A DNA stretch of 64,000 bases, from the NCBI RefSeq assembly GCF_011806575.1, contig NZ_JAATOO010000001.1, positions 280,554 through 344,553 on the forward strand, in the 5' to 3' direction. The notes below the pieces were generated by a model. That model worked only from the letters and a program-made list of their open reading frames with translations, was not told the origin of the DNA and did not search any database. The DNA is from Vibrio hepatarius (lineage in GTDB: Bacteria > Pseudomonadota > Gammaproteobacteria > Enterobacterales > Vibrionaceae). Positions 8,809 through 17,096 of the stretch are shown here, in pieces (the first letter of the stretch is position 1; the number at the start of each line of letters is the position of its first letter). A program made the position numbers and the translations under genes.

Positions 8809-9795
8809 TTACCCCCACACCCCTTGTGTCGGCTCAACGTCACTCTGACGATAGTTCAGTGCTGGCGTTCTATCTTCTGAGAGCAGCAACGGGCCATCAA
8901 TATCCACCCAACGCGCTTGCTGAGCTAACAACAGCGCTGGCGCCATCGCTAAAGACGTACCAATCATGCAACCGACCATAACTTCAAAACCCATCTCTTG
9001 CGCGTCTTTAAGTAGCGCTAAGGCTTCGGTCATACCACCAGTTTTATCCAACTTGATGTTCACTGCTTGATAGCGCCCTTTCAACGCTGCTAGAGAGCTG
9101 CGGTCGATACAAGATTCGTCGGCGGTGATCGGCAGTGCTGGCGTAATGGTTTCCAGCAAATGCTCTTCTTCGAACGACAACGGCTGCTCGACCATTTCCA
9201 CGCCCAACTCGGCCAATGCAGGCAAGTAATCAACTAACTGGGCAAAGCTCCAACCTGTGTTGGCGTCGATAACAAGGCGTGTATTGGGCGCGGCTTCACG
9301 CACTGCGCGTACGCGCTCTAAATCACCATTTCGACCAAGCTTAAGTTTAAGGATTGGACGATGTTTTTGCGCTGCCGCCGCTTTCGCCATGTTCTCTGCG
9401 CTATCAAGAGACAAAGTAAACACGGTCGTCACGGGTTGTGGTTCGTGAGCAAAGCCCGCCATTTGCCAAGCGGGTTGTTGGCTTAGCTTGGCTTCCAGTT
9501 CAAACAATGCACAGTCAATAGCGTTGCGCGGCGCGGCGGACGGTAGCAAGTCACGCAGTTCTTCACGGCTAATGCCCGCTTCAACTGCGGCAACGGCCGA
9601 TTGTACTGTCGCTAATACGTCATATGGATAGTCAGGTTCAAAGACATCCATGCGCTCACACTCTCCGCGCCCAACATAGCCGTCTTGTTCTATCTCAACC
9701 ACCACCACTTCACCGTGTAGCATGGGTTCCATACGAGAAATGACAAACGGCTCATGCAGCGGCCATTTCTCGACACGCACACTCATTTTACGCAT
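8809..9795 (-). CDS. dgcA: Enolase-superfamily N-acetyl-D-glutamate racemase / dipeptide epimerase (DgcA)
   Basis: A 328-residue member of the L-Ala-D/L-Glu epimerase family. The catalytic lysines are K150/K152 (KLKLG) and K248 (NIKLDKTGG). The metal ligands are D177 (DAN), E203 (EQP) and D226 (DES). Next to dgcN it best fits the DgcA role of the marine D-glutamate pathway: racemising N-acetyl-D-glutamate to the L form. A muropeptide epimerase (YcjG type) is the alternative. Of two near starts I chose 9795 because GAGGTG lies 7 nt upstream; it overlaps the dgcN end by 8 bp. The next ATG is 9786. Confidence 0.85.
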   Translation of the reverse strand: MRKMSVRVEKWPLHEPFVISRMEPMLHGEVVVVEIEQDGYVGRGECERMDVFEPDYPYDVLATVQSAVAAVEAGISREELRDLLPSAAPRNAIDCALFELEAKLSQQPAWQMAGFAHEPQPVTTVFTLSLDSAENMAKAAAAQKHRPILKLKLGRNGDLERVRAVREAAPNTRLVIDANTGWSFAQLVDYLPALAELGVEMVEQPLSFEEEHLLETITPALPITADESCIDRSSLAALKGRYQAVNIKLDKTGGMTEALALLKDAQEMGFEVMVGCMIGTSLAMAPALLLAQQARWVDIDGPLLLSEDRTPALNYRQSDVEPTQGVWG

Positions 9796-10810
9796 AGCAC
9801 ACCTCGGTAAGAGCATCGACGATTTTTGACACGCCAGTACGTACTGGGTCAACGACAGGGACACCAAATTGTTTCTCGATACGTGCGATCTCTGCCAGTG
9901 CTTCTTCTTCACTTAGATTGACCGTATTTAACGCAATGCCGCCCAAACGAATATCTGGATTGGTGACGCGTCCCATCGTTAAGTTGATATCGATGGTAGT
10001 TTGCAGATCAGGCACAGTGAAGCCTTCCATTTCATCCATCTGAGTGCGACCAGCTTCGTGGCACACGATAATCACGTCCGCTTGCGCGCCATGCAGTAGA
10101 CCTAAGCTCACCCCCGCGTACGCTGGATGAAGCAGTGAACCTTGGCCTTCAATGATGTCCCAATGGTCAGGCGCGTTATCCGGAGACAATGTTTCAACCA
10201 TGCCGGAAATAAAGTCCGACACGACCGCATCCACTGGCACACCGCTGCCTTCAATAAGAATGCCGGTCTGCCCTGTCGCACGAAATGTGGCTGGAATACC
10301 GCGCAGTTCCATCTCACGATGAATCGCCAAGGTTGTGAACATTTTACCGACGCAGCAGTCAGTTCCGACGCTAAGCAGGCGTTTACCACTGCGAGGAAGC
10401 CCAGTTCCGCAAACCATCGGACCTTGAGGTACTCGCACATCCAACAACTTTTGACCTGTACGCTGCGCTGCGGCAACCAGTTCAGGAATATCATTCAAGC
10501 GCATGTGCAAACCACTTGCGACATCTAGGCCAGCTTCCATCGCTTCAATCAGAATATCAACCCACGCCACTGGCAAGGTTCCACCAACCGGAGCCAGACC
10601 AAGAATAAAGGTTTTCGCCCCGCACGCTGCCGCTTCGCGCGGTGACATCTCTGCTAAGCCTAAATCGGCTTTTGCGCCTGGCAGTCGATATTGTGCCAGA
10701 CATTTTTCTGGTCGCCAGTGCGCCACACCTTTGGCTACTTTTGCCATCAGAAGATCATTTGCATCGCCGAGAAACACCAAGTAAGGCGTTTTCAATTCAA
10801 TCTTATTCAT
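9788..10810 (-). CDS. dgcN: D-glutamate N-acetyltransferase (DgcN, DUF1611 family)
   Basis: A 340-residue DUF1611 protein with an N-terminal Rossmann-like region. From about residue 145 there is a P-loop domain, with a Walker-A-like G149-T-D-C-C-V-G-K156 and a following RATGQTGILIEG segment. Established knowledge: in marine Proteobacteria DgcN acetylates D-glutamate and DgcA then racemises the product, under a LysR regulator DgcR. The same three genes occur here. It is 82 bp downstream of an ABC permease gene and is translationally coupled to dgcA. The assignment rests on family and neighbourhood. Confidence 0.82.
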   Translation of the reverse strand: MNKIELKTPYLVFLGDANDLLMAKVAKGVAHWRPEKCLAQYRLPGAKADLGLAEMSPREAAACGAKTFILGLAPVGGTLPVAWVDILIEAMEAGLDVASGLHMRLNDIPELVAAAQRTGQKLLDVRVPQGPMVCGTGLPRSGKRLLSVGTDCCVGKMFTTLAIHREMELRGIPATFRATGQTGILIEGSGVPVDAVVSDFISGMVETLSPDNAPDHWDIIEGQGSLLHPAYAGVSLGLLHGAQADVIIVCHEAGRTQMDEMEGFTVPDLQTTIDINLTMGRVTNPDIRLGGIALNTVNLSEEEALAEIARIEKQFGVPVVDPVRTGVSKIVDALTEVCYA

Positions 10811-10892
10811 TATATTGATCCTTTTTTAAGTCAAACGAGCCCACAAGAGCTCGAGCTCCTGTTGCCAACAGGTTGTGGTTTGGGTTTAAAAA

Positions 10893-11612
10893 CTAGCTTG
10901 CTGCGACCGCGACGGACTTAGCGCCCGGCGTTCGCTGGATTTGGTGACGGTATAAGTAACGCTCAACCTGACGCCAGGCCATGACGAACAACGTGGCGAT
11001 CACTAGGTACATTGCCGCCGCCAAAAAGTAGGTCGAGATATCAAACGTTTGTGAGAATGCGCGACGGGTTTGTCCCATCAGATCCATCACGGTAATCACA
11101 CTCGCTACCGCGCCCCCTTTAAGCATTAAAATGCATTCATTGCCCAGCGCCGGAAACGCGATTCGATATGCCAGTGGCAGAACAATATGACGGTAAAGCA
11201 GACTGTTTTTCATACCCATCGATTTCGCCGCTTCAATCTCACCTGCATCGACAGACTGAATCGCCCCGCGCAAGATCTCCGTCTGATACGCTAATGAGTT
11301 AAGGGTAAACACCAACAACGCGCAGTTCACTGGGTCACGGAAAAAGTGCCACAACCCCATATCCATCAACCAAGGGCGAAACTGACCAGAGCCGTAGTAG
11401 AGTAAAAACAATTGCGCAATCAGAGGTGTGCCACGAAAGAAAGAGATAAACAGTTGCACCGGCCAACGGTACACACGTGACGGCTGGATACGCAGTATCG
11501 ACATCGGTAAAGCAAATAATGCCGCCAATGAGACCGAGATAAAGGTTATTTTTAGCGTCATCCAAGTACCGTCGAGCAACATTGGCGCCACTTTCGCAAT
11601 AAAATCCGTCAT
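10893..11612 (-). CDS. Polar amino-acid ABC transporter permease (HisM-like)
   Basis: A 239-residue inner-membrane permease. The amino-acid permease EAA loop is seen as GEIEAAKSMGMKNSLLYRHIVLP, and FFRGTPLIAQLFLLYYG near the N-terminus is typical of the HisM/ArtM class. It starts 10 bp after the sister permease. Linked to dgcN-dgcA it probably helps import D-glutamate or a related amino acid. No gene for the ATPase subunit is present in the operon. Confidence 0.9.
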   Translation of the reverse strand: MTDFIAKVAPMLLDGTWMTLKITFISVSLAALFALPMSILRIQPSRVYRWPVQLFISFFRGTPLIAQLFLLYYGSGQFRPWLMDMGLWHFFRDPVNCALLVFTLNSLAYQTEILRGAIQSVDAGEIEAAKSMGMKNSLLYRHIVLPLAYRIAFPALGNECILMLKGGAVASVITVMDLMGQTRRAFSQTFDISTYFLAAAMYLVIATLFVMAWRQVERYLYRHQIQRTPGAKSVAVAAS

Positions 11613-11622
11613 TAGCTTCTCC

Positions 11623-12339
11623 TTAGCGACTCACACGAATGCCACGTTTCGAGTGTTGTTCCATTGCCGCTAGCAGTCTTTCACAGCACACACATACCGC
11701 CCAGTAGGCGAGACATACCGTTAGATAAAACAGAAACGGCTTTTTGGTCGCGCCCACAGCAATGTTGGCTGCGCGCATCAAATCATCTAGAGCAATCACC
11801 GATACCAAAGCGGTATCTTTGAGTAGGTTGATCCAAAGGTTACCTAACCCAGGTAGAGCTAAGCGCACCAATTGCGGACGTTCGATGAACCAAAATATCT
11901 GCAGGCGAGTCATCGCCAGCGAATACCCTGCTTCACGCTGGCCTTTGTCCATCGCTTTCCAAGCGCCGCGCAGAACCTCTGCGGCATAGCCGCTAAATAC
12001 GAGGCCTAGAGCGATTACACCCGCGCCGAAGGGATTGAGTTCGAAAAAGCCATTACTTGGGTCAATCCACTTAAGCGTTTTGTTTATCAGGAGCCCGACG
12101 CCGTGATAGATGATGAACAACGTCAGCAGCTCAGGTAGGCCTCTCAATACTGTGGTATATACATTGGCAAACCAGCGATGGCTTTTACGAGCGCTAATTG
12201 ACAGCCCGGCCACACCGGTGCCTAAAATCAATCCCACAGGTAACGCGCAAAGTGCCAACCCTATCGTCACCGCTAGACCTTTGAGTAGTTCATCACCCCA
12301 GCCGCTGTCACCCAGACTCAAATACGTCAGATAATCCAT
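11623..12339 (-). CDS. Polar amino-acid ABC transporter permease (HisQ-like)
   Basis: A 238-residue permease with five to six membrane helices. The class signature YTTVLRGLPELLTLFIIYHG is present, as is the EAA loop (GQREAGYSLAMTRLQIFWFI). It pairs with the downstream HisM-like gene to form the translocation heterodimer. It lies 61 bp downstream of the binding-protein gene. Confidence 0.9.
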   Translation of the reverse strand: MDYLTYLSLGDSGWGDELLKGLAVTIGLALCALPVGLILGTGVAGLSISARKSHRWFANVYTTVLRGLPELLTLFIIYHGVGLLINKTLKWIDPSNGFFELNPFGAGVIALGLVFSGYAAEVLRGAWKAMDKGQREAGYSLAMTRLQIFWFIERPQLVRLALPGLGNLWINLLKDTALVSVIALDDLMRAANIAVGATKKPFLFYLTVCLAYWAVCVCCERLLAAMEQHSKRGIRVSR

Positions 12340-12400
12340 CGCGTTGCTCTCTCTTTTATCTACAACTTAGTGGCGACCATCGCCGCCACCATCAGCCAGC

Positions 12401-13183
12401 TTATTTCAGTGTCAGCAGGTTGATTGAGAAGAACTCGTCGTTGATTTTCTGATACGTGCCATCTTTGATGATGTTCGCCAACGCCTTATCGATGCGCTGA
12501 CGCAGTTCTTGGTCTTCTTTACGCAGTGCAATTCCGACACCATCACCAACGTAAGTGCGGTCAGTGATCAGTTCACCGGCTTTTTCGCAGCACGCGCCGT
12601 CTTCAGAACTGAGCCAATCGGTCATTGGCATAATATCGCCGGCTTGCGCATCAATACGGCCGCTGACCAAATCAAGGTTCACTGCATCTTGAGTCGGATA
12701 GAGTCGAATTTCTGAGTCTGGATATTTTGCTAATAGGTATTCAGCCTGTGTCGTCGAGCCTTGTGCACCAATGATCATGCCTTTCATCGCTTCTGGCGAC
12801 ACGTCCTTAATGCCTGATTGCTTATCCACAACAAACGTCATCGCAGAGGCTTGATAAGGTTCACTGAACGCCACTTGTTGTTTACGCGCATCGGTAATAA
12901 ACATCGATGCGAGAATCATGTCGTATTTGCCCGCTAATAGCGCAGGAATGATGCCGTCCCAGTCTTGCGCGACAAACTCGCACTCGACTTTCATCTCACT
13001 ACACAACGCTTTGCCAATTTCGATATCGAACCCAGCCAACTGACCGTCAGCGGTGTAATAGTTAAATGGAGGATACGCGCCCTCGGTGCCAATTCTGATT
13101 GTTTCAGCTTGGACACTCGCCGAGGTAGCGACTGCAACTGAGGTAGCAAGCAAAGCGCCTAATAGTTTTCCTTTTGCCATCAT
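12401..13183 (-). CDS. Family 3 periplasmic amino-acid-binding protein (HisJ/ArgT type)
   Basis: A 260-residue secreted protein with a signal peptide cleaved around residue 26 (VQAETI). Family-3 signatures GTEGAYPPFNY and GQLAGFDIEIGKALC are clear, and the disulfide pair Cys61/Cys68 (LCSEMKVEC) is as in HisJ/LAO proteins. HisJ-type proteins bind basic amino acids. The dgc context suggests D-glutamate, and the ligand cannot be settled from sequence. ATG-ATG start; GAAGGGA upstream. It is the first gene of the unit that continues through both permeases to dgcN-dgcA. Confidence 0.9.
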   Translation of the reverse strand: MMAKGKLLGALLATSVAVATSASVQAETIRIGTEGAYPPFNYYTADGQLAGFDIEIGKALCSEMKVECEFVAQDWDGIIPALLAGKYDMILASMFITDARKQQVAFSEPYQASAMTFVVDKQSGIKDVSPEAMKGMIIGAQGSTTQAEYLLAKYPDSEIRLYPTQDAVNLDLVSGRIDAQAGDIMPMTDWLSSEDGACCEKAGELITDRTYVGDGVGIALRKEDQELRQRIDKALANIIKDGTYQKINDEFFSINLLTLK

Positions 13184-13302
13184 GGATTCCCTTCTACTTT
13201 TGTTATGGTTTATTTCGGTTTATCGCTCGCCATGAAGACAACTCCCTTCTACCTCGGCAAACGATCACAAGGACACTATTGAGTATGTTAAAAATTGGTT
13301 AA

Positions 13303-13352
13303 TATCCATAATGATGAATAAGTATGATATACATAGCCTGTCGCTATGGATA
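13303..13352. promoter_or_regulatory. Inverted repeat in the dgcR / ABC divergent region
   Basis: TATCCATA at 13303-13310 and its complement TATGGATA at 13345-13352 lie in the divergent intergenic region, 23-72 bp upstream of the dgcR start. Spacing and position fit a LysR-type two-site operator. Inference only. Confidence 0.4.
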
Positions 13353-13374
13353 AAAGATTCAAGGAAAGAACTTC

Positions 13375-14358
13375 ATGCTCAACGCCAAAGACCGCCTGCT
13401 GCGTAATCTTGATTGGAACTTGCTGTACACGTTTTTAACCATCGTCAATGAAGGTGGGATAAGTGCCGCTGCACGTAAGCTATCACTGAGCCAGCCGAGT
13501 GTGAGTAACGCACTCAAACGACTCGAAGAGCACGTCGATAAGCAACTCATCTTGCGTAAAAAAGGCGTCTTTTCTCTGACTCTGCACGGGATGCGAGTCT
13601 ATGAATATGCGTCGTCAGCCAGCCGGATTATCGGCAATATGGCCGATCAATTTGTCGACCAAGCGGATAATATTCAAGGTGAACTCACGATAGAGATCGC
13701 CAGCCACCTGCAATGTCAGGCGTTTGATGCGACATTAGCGCAGTACCATTCGCTGTTTCCCAACGTGATTTTTAACGTCAACACACACCCAAGCGCAGAT
13801 ATTGTCAGCCATGTTGCCGATGGTCTATTGAGGATTGGGTTGAGTAATAAAAAGATCGCCAAAACCGGGATTCGTTGTGATTTTCTCGGCTACGAACAAA
13901 TGGGCTTTTATTGCGGCCGAACGCATCCATATTTTGGACGCGATGACTTAACCCTCGAGGAGATTAAAGGCTTGCCGTATATCTCATTTGAGAGCGATCA
14001 GCCCGGTGAAGGATTGGATGCGATTGCACACTTTCGCGAGCAGCAGCAGTTTTGGGGCAAGTTGGTCGCGGTATCGTCCAACCTAGAAGAAGTACGCCGC
14101 ATGATCATGGCTGGAATTGGATTTGGCGCGTTAACCGTAGAGAGTGCCAAACCTTACGTTGCACAAGGTATGCTGTGGCCTTTGCCACCCTATGAATCAC
14201 TGCCAGTCACGGAGATGTATCTGGTAACACCTGAAACGGTCTCACTGAACAATATAGAAATTCAATTTGTCCGCTTGCTCAAACAACAGACTCAAGAGCT
14301 AGTGCGTGATGCATTGAATGCCATACAAAGCGCTCACCATCAACCGACAGGTGAATAA
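13375..14358 (+). CDS. dgcR: LysR-family regulator, probable DgcR
   Basis: A 327-residue LysR protein. The HTH is at residues 12-72 (NLLYTFLTIVNEGGISAAAR, then LSQPSVSNALKRLEEHV), followed by the effector domain. AGGAAAG lies a few bases upstream of the ATG. It diverges from the ABC/dgcN/dgcA operon. Because the D-glutamate locus is reported to be under a LysR protein named DgcR, I infer that role. Direct evidence of ligand or target is lacking. Confidence 0.75.
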   Translation: MLNAKDRLLRNLDWNLLYTFLTIVNEGGISAAARKLSLSQPSVSNALKRLEEHVDKQLILRKKGVFSLTLHGMRVYEYASSASRIIGNMADQFVDQADNIQGELTIEIASHLQCQAFDATLAQYHSLFPNVIFNVNTHPSADIVSHVADGLLRIGLSNKKIAKTGIRCDFLGYEQMGFYCGRTHPYFGRDDLTLEEIKGLPYISFESDQPGEGLDAIAHFREQQQFWGKLVAVSSNLEEVRRMIMAGIGFGALTVESAKPYVAQGMLWPLPPYESLPVTEMYLVTPETVSLNNIEIQFVRLLKQQTQELVRDALNAIQSAHHQPTGE

Positions 14359-14391
14359 GATCACCAGACGAGAATGGAAAGCAACTAAAAC

Positions 14392-15396
14392 CTAAATGGC
14401 ATCTTTCCATTCAGAGGGGGAAACGCCAAACCATTTTTTAAAGGTTCGACTGAAAATGGCCAGTTCTGAGTAGCCCAACCTTAACGCCAACATTGTGACA
14501 TTGACGTGGCGTTTCCCAAGCTCTTTCAACGCTTCTTTTTTTCTCACGTTTTCAAGAGTTTCCCGATAAGATGTACCTTGAACGCTTAGGAGTCGCTGTA
14601 ACTTTTTAGGATGGAGCCCCATGCACTTAGCAATATTGTCTTTTGAGCAATCCCCTGTTGGGAGTAACGCTAAGATAGTTTGTTCAATACGCTCTATATT
14701 AGTAGTCTGAGCATTTACTGGCGCTTGTGAGGTCATTTCGTTATATAACCATTGATTAATCAATGATTCATCTAAGCGCGGTTTTAGCCTTAAAAAATGG
14801 CTTTGGAAACACAGCGAATCCTGTAATGCATTAAACTCAATGCGGCACCCAAAAAAATCTTCTACTTCATTTACGTCAAAGTTTACGACAGGTTGGCGCA
14901 AACAAACTTTATCAGCACGCCAAGTTGGACCGACAAGATCCTTTATTATCTGGTAAGCGGTTGACAATGTAATTAATACTTTTTGCGTTGATAAATCATA
15001 TATTGTATTCGTACTACGCACAGTCAAAGCGCAACTATTTTGACTCGTTGTATCGATCATTAATTGGATGGCATCTGCATGCAAATAAATAAACTTTTGA
15101 GCGACGTTTAATGCATCAAGCAGTGTTGACTGCCTGGCCATATAAGTTCCCATGATACCTAACGTTTTAATACTTTGACTTTTACCTAGCCTCAACCCAA
15201 ACAATGGATCCTGGCAATGAGTAACAGCCAATTCAATAGCCTTTAAATACGCATCATACTGAATAAAGTTATTGGGCTCGCGTAGCTGCGATTCAACAAT
15301 CCCTGCTTGTGCAAGAAGGTCATTTGGATTGACTTGATAACTTCTGACTAATTCTGAATAACCATTTAAGCTGGCGGTACGTATATAACAGTTCAT
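14392..15396 (-). CDS. AraC-family transcriptional regulator (OruR-like, arabinose-binding-like N-terminus)
   Basis: A 334-residue protein. Residues 20-200 form the conserved N-terminal domain of the OruR/ArgR-like AraC group (FIQYDAYLKAIELA, GLRLGKSQSIKTLGIMGTYM). Residues 235-334 form the double-HTH AraC domain (HPKKLQRLLS; LGYSELAIFSRTFKKWFGVSPSEW). It diverges from the aldehyde dehydrogenase gene across 220 bp, so it is the likely activator of the ALDH-GMC-acyl-CoA synthetase unit. Similar regulators control alcohol and fatty-acid catabolism genes. Confidence 0.9.
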   Translation of the reverse strand: MNCYIRTASLNGYSELVRSYQVNPNDLLAQAGIVESQLREPNNFIQYDAYLKAIELAVTHCQDPLFGLRLGKSQSIKTLGIMGTYMARQSTLLDALNVAQKFIYLHADAIQLMIDTTSQNSCALTVRSTNTIYDLSTQKVLITLSTAYQIIKDLVGPTWRADKVCLRQPVVNFDVNEVEDFFGCRIEFNALQDSLCFQSHFLRLKPRLDESLINQWLYNEMTSQAPVNAQTTNIERIEQTILALLPTGDCSKDNIAKCMGLHPKKLQRLLSVQGTSYRETLENVRKKEALKELGKRHVNVTMLALRLGYSELAIFSRTFKKWFGVSPSEWKDAI

Positions 15397-15616
15397 AACT
15401 CTTTCTATGGTGACTAAAGCTCTGCAAACGGTATGAATCTAATAATGGCGTACAGAGATATGAATCGACCATCGCCAAATACGTGACTCACACTAAACTC
15501 TTATCGAATTGATGTCCCAAAATGTCAATCGAGTGTACCAAATCGTCAAGATCACGACCACTAAAAGTGCAACATTAACCAAACAAATGTTTAACATTGC
15601 TATTACCGGAGGCAAT

Positions 15617-17074
15617 ATGAGTCAAATTTTTCAAGAGTCACCTCAAGTGACCGTACTCAATCGTGGCAATTATTCTGATTTAGACACTTGTTTGTCACTA
15701 CAACGTCAGAGCTTTCTGACAGAGGGCCAAGAATCAAAGTCCGTGCGCAAAAATCATTTACTCAATCTGAAAAGAATGCTGAATGAAAATCGTACAGAGA
15801 TTATCAATGCAATAAATAGCGATTACGGGAACCGCTCTTACCATGAAACTTTGTTAGCCGAAGTCATAACAGTAACGGACGATATTAATCAGAATATCAA
15901 GCACCTTAATAAGTGGATGAAAGTACAAAAGAGAAAAGTCGATAAATCTATGTACTTTGGTGCTAAAAATCGAGTCGTCCCTCAAGCTTTAGGTGTTGTC
16001 GGACTTATTATCCCTTGGAATTTCCCTCTCAATCTGAGTTTTGTCGGATTATCCGCCGCCTTTGCTGCAGGCAACCGAGCAATGGTTAAAATGTCTGAAA
16101 ATTCCTATCATTTGTGTACTTTGCTTCAGCAACTTTCTCCAAAGTATTTTCCAAGAGAAAAATTGGCTTTCTTTACTGAAACAGGAAACGTCGGTGTAGA
16201 GTTCTCAAAACTACCTTTTGATCACTTGATGTTTACCGGCTCTGGAACAACGGGCCGAAAAGTGATGGCATCCGCTGCTTCAAACTTGACGCCAGTTACA
16301 CTGGAATTAGGTGGTAAATCGCCAGCAATCATTGACCCAGAGTTCCCACTAAAAACTGCAGTCGAGAGAATAATGTTTGTTAAGCAATTTAACGCAGGAC
16401 AAATATGCACCACCGTTGACTATGCGTTTGTTCATGAGGATCAGATAGATGGATTCGTAAATGAAGTTATGGCGTGGGTGAACAAACACTGCCCAAGTAT
16501 TATGAGTGATGATTTCACGTCCATCATTGATGATAAATCGTTTGAGCGGTTGAATGAAACAATTAAAGACGCTGAGCAAAAAGGTGCTCAAATCATCAAC
16601 GTAAACGATGAATCTCCCAATCAAGAAAAGAGAAAGTTTCCTATTTATCTCGTTTTAAATACGACTGATGAAATGATTATCAGCAAGCGAGAAACTTTTG
16701 GCCCAATTTTAATGGTCAAAACCTATAAAGAACCAGATGACGTGATTGAATATATCAATTCAAAAGACAAACCTTTGGCCATGTATCCATTTAGCAACAA
16801 CAATCAATTAGTTGATCGCTATATAAACTCTATTCTGTCCGGCGGCGTTTCGGTCAACGACGCGTTATTTCATGTTGGTCAACACGACCTTCCTTTTGGT
16901 GGTATAGGCGCAAGCGGCATGGGCCATTACCACGGATATGAAGGTTTCCTCACTTTTTCAAAGCTGCGCCCAGTCTTTTATCAGGCTCGCTTTTCTAGCA
17001 TGAAATTCCTTATGCCTCCATACGGAAACTTTGCAACAAAGACTTTGAATTTTCTTGCGAAATTAAAATCGTAG
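15617..17074 (+). CDS. Aldehyde dehydrogenase (coniferyl/fatty-aldehyde dehydrogenase type)
   Basis: A 485-residue class of NAD(P)-dependent aldehyde dehydrogenase. It has the oxyanion Asn135 (PWNFP), general base Glu230 (LELGGKSP) and nucleophile Cys264 (GQICTT). The N-terminal 100 residues resemble coniferyl aldehyde dehydrogenase CalB. I set the start at 15617 because GGAGG lies 5 nt upstream; an in-frame ATG lies 108 bp earlier without such a site. It is 22 bp from the GMC gene. Inferred role: oxidise the aldehyde made by the GMC oxidase to a carboxylic acid. Confidence 0.9.
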   Translation: MSQIFQESPQVTVLNRGNYSDLDTCLSLQRQSFLTEGQESKSVRKNHLLNLKRMLNENRTEIINAINSDYGNRSYHETLLAEVITVTDDINQNIKHLNKWMKVQKRKVDKSMYFGAKNRVVPQALGVVGLIIPWNFPLNLSFVGLSAAFAAGNRAMVKMSENSYHLCTLLQQLSPKYFPREKLAFFTETGNVGVEFSKLPFDHLMFTGSGTTGRKVMASAASNLTPVTLELGGKSPAIIDPEFPLKTAVERIMFVKQFNAGQICTTVDYAFVHEDQIDGFVNEVMAWVNKHCPSIMSDDFTSIIDDKSFERLNETIKDAEQKGAQIINVNDESPNQEKRKFPIYLVLNTTDEMIISKRETFGPILMVKTYKEPDDVIEYINSKDKPLAMYPFSNNNQLVDRYINSILSGGVSVNDALFHVGQHDLPFGGIGASGMGHYHGYEGFLTFSKLRPVFYQARFSSMKFLMPPYGNFATKTLNFLAKLKS

Positions 17075-17096
17075 AATGTAAATGGAGACGATTATC

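Noticed and set aside
8613..8843. A 76-residue minus-strand frame between dgcA and dctP.
   Set aside because: It runs across the dgcA terminator hairpin and the end of dgcA; no plausible ribosome site or domain.
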